7,549 bases of DNA from an uncultured Plesiomonas sp. (GTDB lineage: Bacteria > Pseudomonadota > Gammaproteobacteria > Enterobacterales > CAMTGL01). The notes under the pieces were generated by a model, which made no database searches, was not told the origin of the DNA, and saw nothing but the letters and a program-made list of their open reading frames with translations. The stretch is from contig CAMTGL010000097.1 in NCBI GenBank assembly GCA_947071955.1, positions 1 to 7,549 on the forward strand. Direction: 5' to 3'. Positions 5,687 to 7,549 of this stretch are shown piece after piece (within the stretch, counting starts at the first letter, position 1; every line of letters starts with the position of its first letter). Position numbers and translations under genes: made by a program.

Positions 5687-6562
5687 ATGAGCGACGACCA
5701 TTCGCAACACACTGATGGCCCCAGTAAAAAGGGATTTTTCAGTCAGCTGTTAACGCAGCTCTTCCACGGAGAACCAAAGAACCGCAGCGACTTGTTCGAT
5801 GTGATCCGTGATTCCGAACAAAATGATCTGATTGATCAGGAGACCCGCGAAATGATCGAGGGTGTCATGGAAATCTCCGAACTTCGGGTTCGGGATATCA
5901 TGATCCCACGTTCTCAAATTGTGACCCTGAAAAAAAATCAGACCCTTGATGAGTGTATCGATGTGATCATTCAATCTGCGCACTCCCGTTTTCCGGTGAT
6001 CAGCGAAGATAAAGATCATATCGAAGGCCTGCTCATGGCAAAAGATCTGCTGCCGTTTATGCGCAGTGATGCCGAACAGTTCGAAATGGACAGCGTTATA
6101 CGCCCCGCTGTGGTCGTTCCGGAGAGTAAGCGTGTTGACCGCATGCTGAAAGACTTCCGCTCGCAGCGTTACCATATGGCCATTGTGATCGATGAATTTG
6201 GCGGTGTATCCGGCCTTGTCACCATCGAAGATATCCTCGAAGAGATTGTCGGCGATATTGAAGATGAGTACGACGAAGAGGATGATCGTGATATTCGCCA
6301 GCTAAGTCGCCACACCTTTGCGGTAAGTGCATTAGCCCCAATTGATGATTTTAACGATGCCTTCAGCACACATTTTAGTGATGAAGAGGTCGATACCATT
6401 GGTGGGTTAATCATGCAAAGTTTCGGCCATTTACCGTCGCGCGGAGAACATGTCACCATTGATGGCTACCAGTTTAAAGTCACCATGGCTGATAGCCGTC
6501 GTATTATTCAGGTTCGGGTCACCATTCCGGACGATGCTCCACTTCCTAATTTGGCTGATTAA
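5687..6562 (+). CDS. corC: CBS-domain protein CorC (YbeX), magnesium and cobalt efflux / ribosome-linked
   Basis: Cytosolic CBS-pair protein, named for its part in CorA-associated cobalt and magnesium efflux; the E. coli orthologue YbeX has also been tied to ribosome metabolism. The 291-residue length matches E. coli (292). Residues 1-66 form the N-terminal region (GFFSQLL, LFHGEPKNR). CBS domain 1 spans about 67-128 (RDIMIPRSQ, SRFPVISEDKDHIEG) and CBS domain 2 about 132-195 (VVVPESKRVD, MAIVIDEFGGVSGLVTIED). A strongly acidic linker (EDEYDEEDD, 192-200) leads to the CorC_HlyC transporter-associated domain at about 205-284. It lacks the DUF21 membrane domain of larger relatives and shows no membrane segment. 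The ATG has only a weak AGAG (5680-5683) before it. The gap to ybeY is 17 bases and to lnt 6 bases, which fits one operon. Confidence 0.96.
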   Translation: MSDDHSQHTDGPSKKGFFSQLLTQLFHGEPKNRSDLFDVIRDSEQNDLIDQETREMIEGVMEISELRVRDIMIPRSQIVTLKKNQTLDECIDVIIQSAHSRFPVISEDKDHIEGLLMAKDLLPFMRSDAEQFEMDSVIRPAVVVPESKRVDRMLKDFRSQRYHMAIVIDEFGGVSGLVTIEDILEEIVGDIEDEYDEEDDRDIRQLSRHTFAVSALAPIDDFNDAFSTHFSDEEVDTIGGLIMQSFGHLPSRGEHVTIDGYQFKVTMADSRRIIQVRVTIPDDAPLPNLAD

Positions 6563-6568
6563 GTAGCA

Positions 6569-7549
6569 ATGATGCAACTTTTAACCCGCTGGCGCGTTGC
6601 GCTGCCGCTGGCGGTTTTTTCCGGCGCGCTGGGTACTCTGGCTTACTCCCCCTTTGATCTGTGGCCCTGTGCCCTACTTTCACTGACTGGGCTTTTATTA
6701 CTGACCCTCAACCGCACACCAAAACAGGCTGCGGTAATCAGTTTTGCCTGGGCATTTGGCCTGTTGTTTAGTGGATTACACTGGATTAACGTCAGTATTC
6801 AGCAATTTGGCGGGTTACCGCTGGTTGTTGGCTGGTTATTAGTTGCCTTACTCTGTGCTTATCTCTCACTGTATTCTGCGCTGTTTGGCGCACTACTGGC
6901 ACGTTTTTTCCCAAAAACCAACGCGGCACGGTTAGTATTTGCCGCACCGGTATTGTGGACACTCACCGAGTTTTTACGCGGCTGGCTGTTTACCGGTTTT
7001 CCGTGGCTACAATTTGGTTATACCCAAATTGATGGCCCACTCAAAGGCTTAGGCCCGATTACCGGCGTACAAGGTATCACTTTTGTGCTGATGCTGATCA
7101 GTGGCCTGTTTGTACTGGCACTGGCTCGCCGCCAGTGGTTACCTGCCGTGATTGCCATACTGCTGCCTCTGAGCCTCTGGCCAGTTGCCAACCATTCGTG
7201 GGTAACACCAGAACCGGCACGCAAACGTGATGTTGCTCTGATTCAGGGCAATATCGATCAAGAGTTAAAATGGGAACCGGCGTACCGAGTGCCCACCATG
7301 CAGACTTATCTGGATGCCTCACGCCCCTATTTGCAACGCGGCGATCTGGTTATCTGGCCAGAAGCGGCAATTCCTTCGATTGAAAGTGAAGAGAATCAAC
7401 TGCTGAGCATGCTCGATAGCATCACCCGCAGCAATAAAGCGATACTGATTACCGGTGTGGTTGATCAACGCCCTGATACCAAAGCGTTCTACAATACCGT
7501 GATTACGCTGGGTGATCCGCAGGAAACCTATCAATACCCAACCCAAAAC
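6569..7549 (+). CDS. lnt: Apolipoprotein N-acyltransferase (partial, 3' end outside window)
   Basis: Inner-membrane enzyme that moves an acyl chain from phospholipid to the amino group of the N-terminal diacylglyceryl-cysteine of lipoproteins, the last step before Lol sorting. The first 327 codons are present, open to the right edge; E. coli Lnt has 512 residues. Residues 1 to about 205 are very hydrophobic with several membrane segments (for example LPLAVFSGALGTLAYSPF, and PVLWTLTEFLRGWLFTGFPW), as in the family. The periplasmic nitrilase domain begins at about R220 (DVALIQGNI). The catalytic glutamate is E265 in IWPEAAIPS, equal to E. coli E267. The catalytic Lys and Cys (K335, C387 in E. 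coli) lie beyond the window. The start could be ATG 6569 or the adjacent in-frame ATG 6572; neither has a good ribosome binding site, so coupling to corC (6-base gap) is likely. Confidence 0.96.
   Translation, partial: MMQLLTRWRVALPLAVFSGALGTLAYSPFDLWPCALLSLTGLLLLTLNRTPKQAAVISFAWAFGLLFSGLHWINVSIQQFGGLPLVVGWLLVALLCAYLSLYSALFGALLARFFPKTNAARLVFAAPVLWTLTEFLRGWLFTGFPWLQFGYTQIDGPLKGLGPITGVQGITFVLMLISGLFVLALARRQWLPAVIAILLPLSLWPVANHSWVTPEPARKRDVALIQGNIDQELKWEPAYRVPTMQTYLDASRPYLQRGDLVIWPEAAIPSIESEENQLLSMLDSITRSNKAILITGVVDQRPDTKAFYNTVITLGDPQETYQYPTQN

Noticed and set aside
5750..6175. Minus-strand open frame of 141 codons opposite corC
   Set aside because: It mirrors the conserved CBS-domain coding region of corC and has no independent support.

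Overview
The window looks like chromosomal DNA of an enterobacterium or a close gammaproteobacterial relative. From memory, the encoded GlnS, MiaB, YbeZ, YbeY and CorC follow the Escherichia coli and Yersinia proteins almost residue for residue in conserved stretches. Coding regions are near 50% GC. The genus cannot be fixed from this sequence alone. All recognised intact genes are on the + strand.

Region by region: (1) 2-118 is the last 38 codons of an unidentified gene, followed by a strong intrinsic terminator at 188-213. (2) glnS (glutaminyl-tRNA synthetase) occupies 316-1986. A structured 3' untranslated stretch of about 100 bases and a second strong, probably bidirectional terminator (2086-2117) close it. 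(3) 2118-2580 is an AT-rich gap (about 32% GC over 2121-2300 by hand count). It holds an imperfect 13-bp tandem repeat and, on the minus strand, what looks like a frameshifted, 5'-truncated gene remnant (2282-2570). A perfect 8+8 bp dyad lies inside that remnant, and a weak candidate miaB promoter overlaps it. (4) 2581 to the window end is the conserved cluster miaB - ybeZ - ybeY - corC (ybeX) - lnt. It is tightly packed from ybeZ onward: a 4-base overlap, then gaps of 17 and 6 bases. lnt runs off the right edge before its catalytic Lys and Cys.

The theme is translation plus envelope maintenance. GlnS charges tRNA-Gln. MiaB methylthiolates A37 of tRNAs reading UNN codons. YbeY (RNase) and YbeZ (PhoH-like ATPase) act in rRNA maturation and ribosome quality control. 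CorC/YbeX is linked to magnesium homeostasis and ribosome metabolism. Lnt adds the third acyl chain to lipoproteins in the inner membrane.

No previously undescribed system is evident. The least ordinary part is the glnS-miaB gap, where gene order also differs from what I recall for E. coli.
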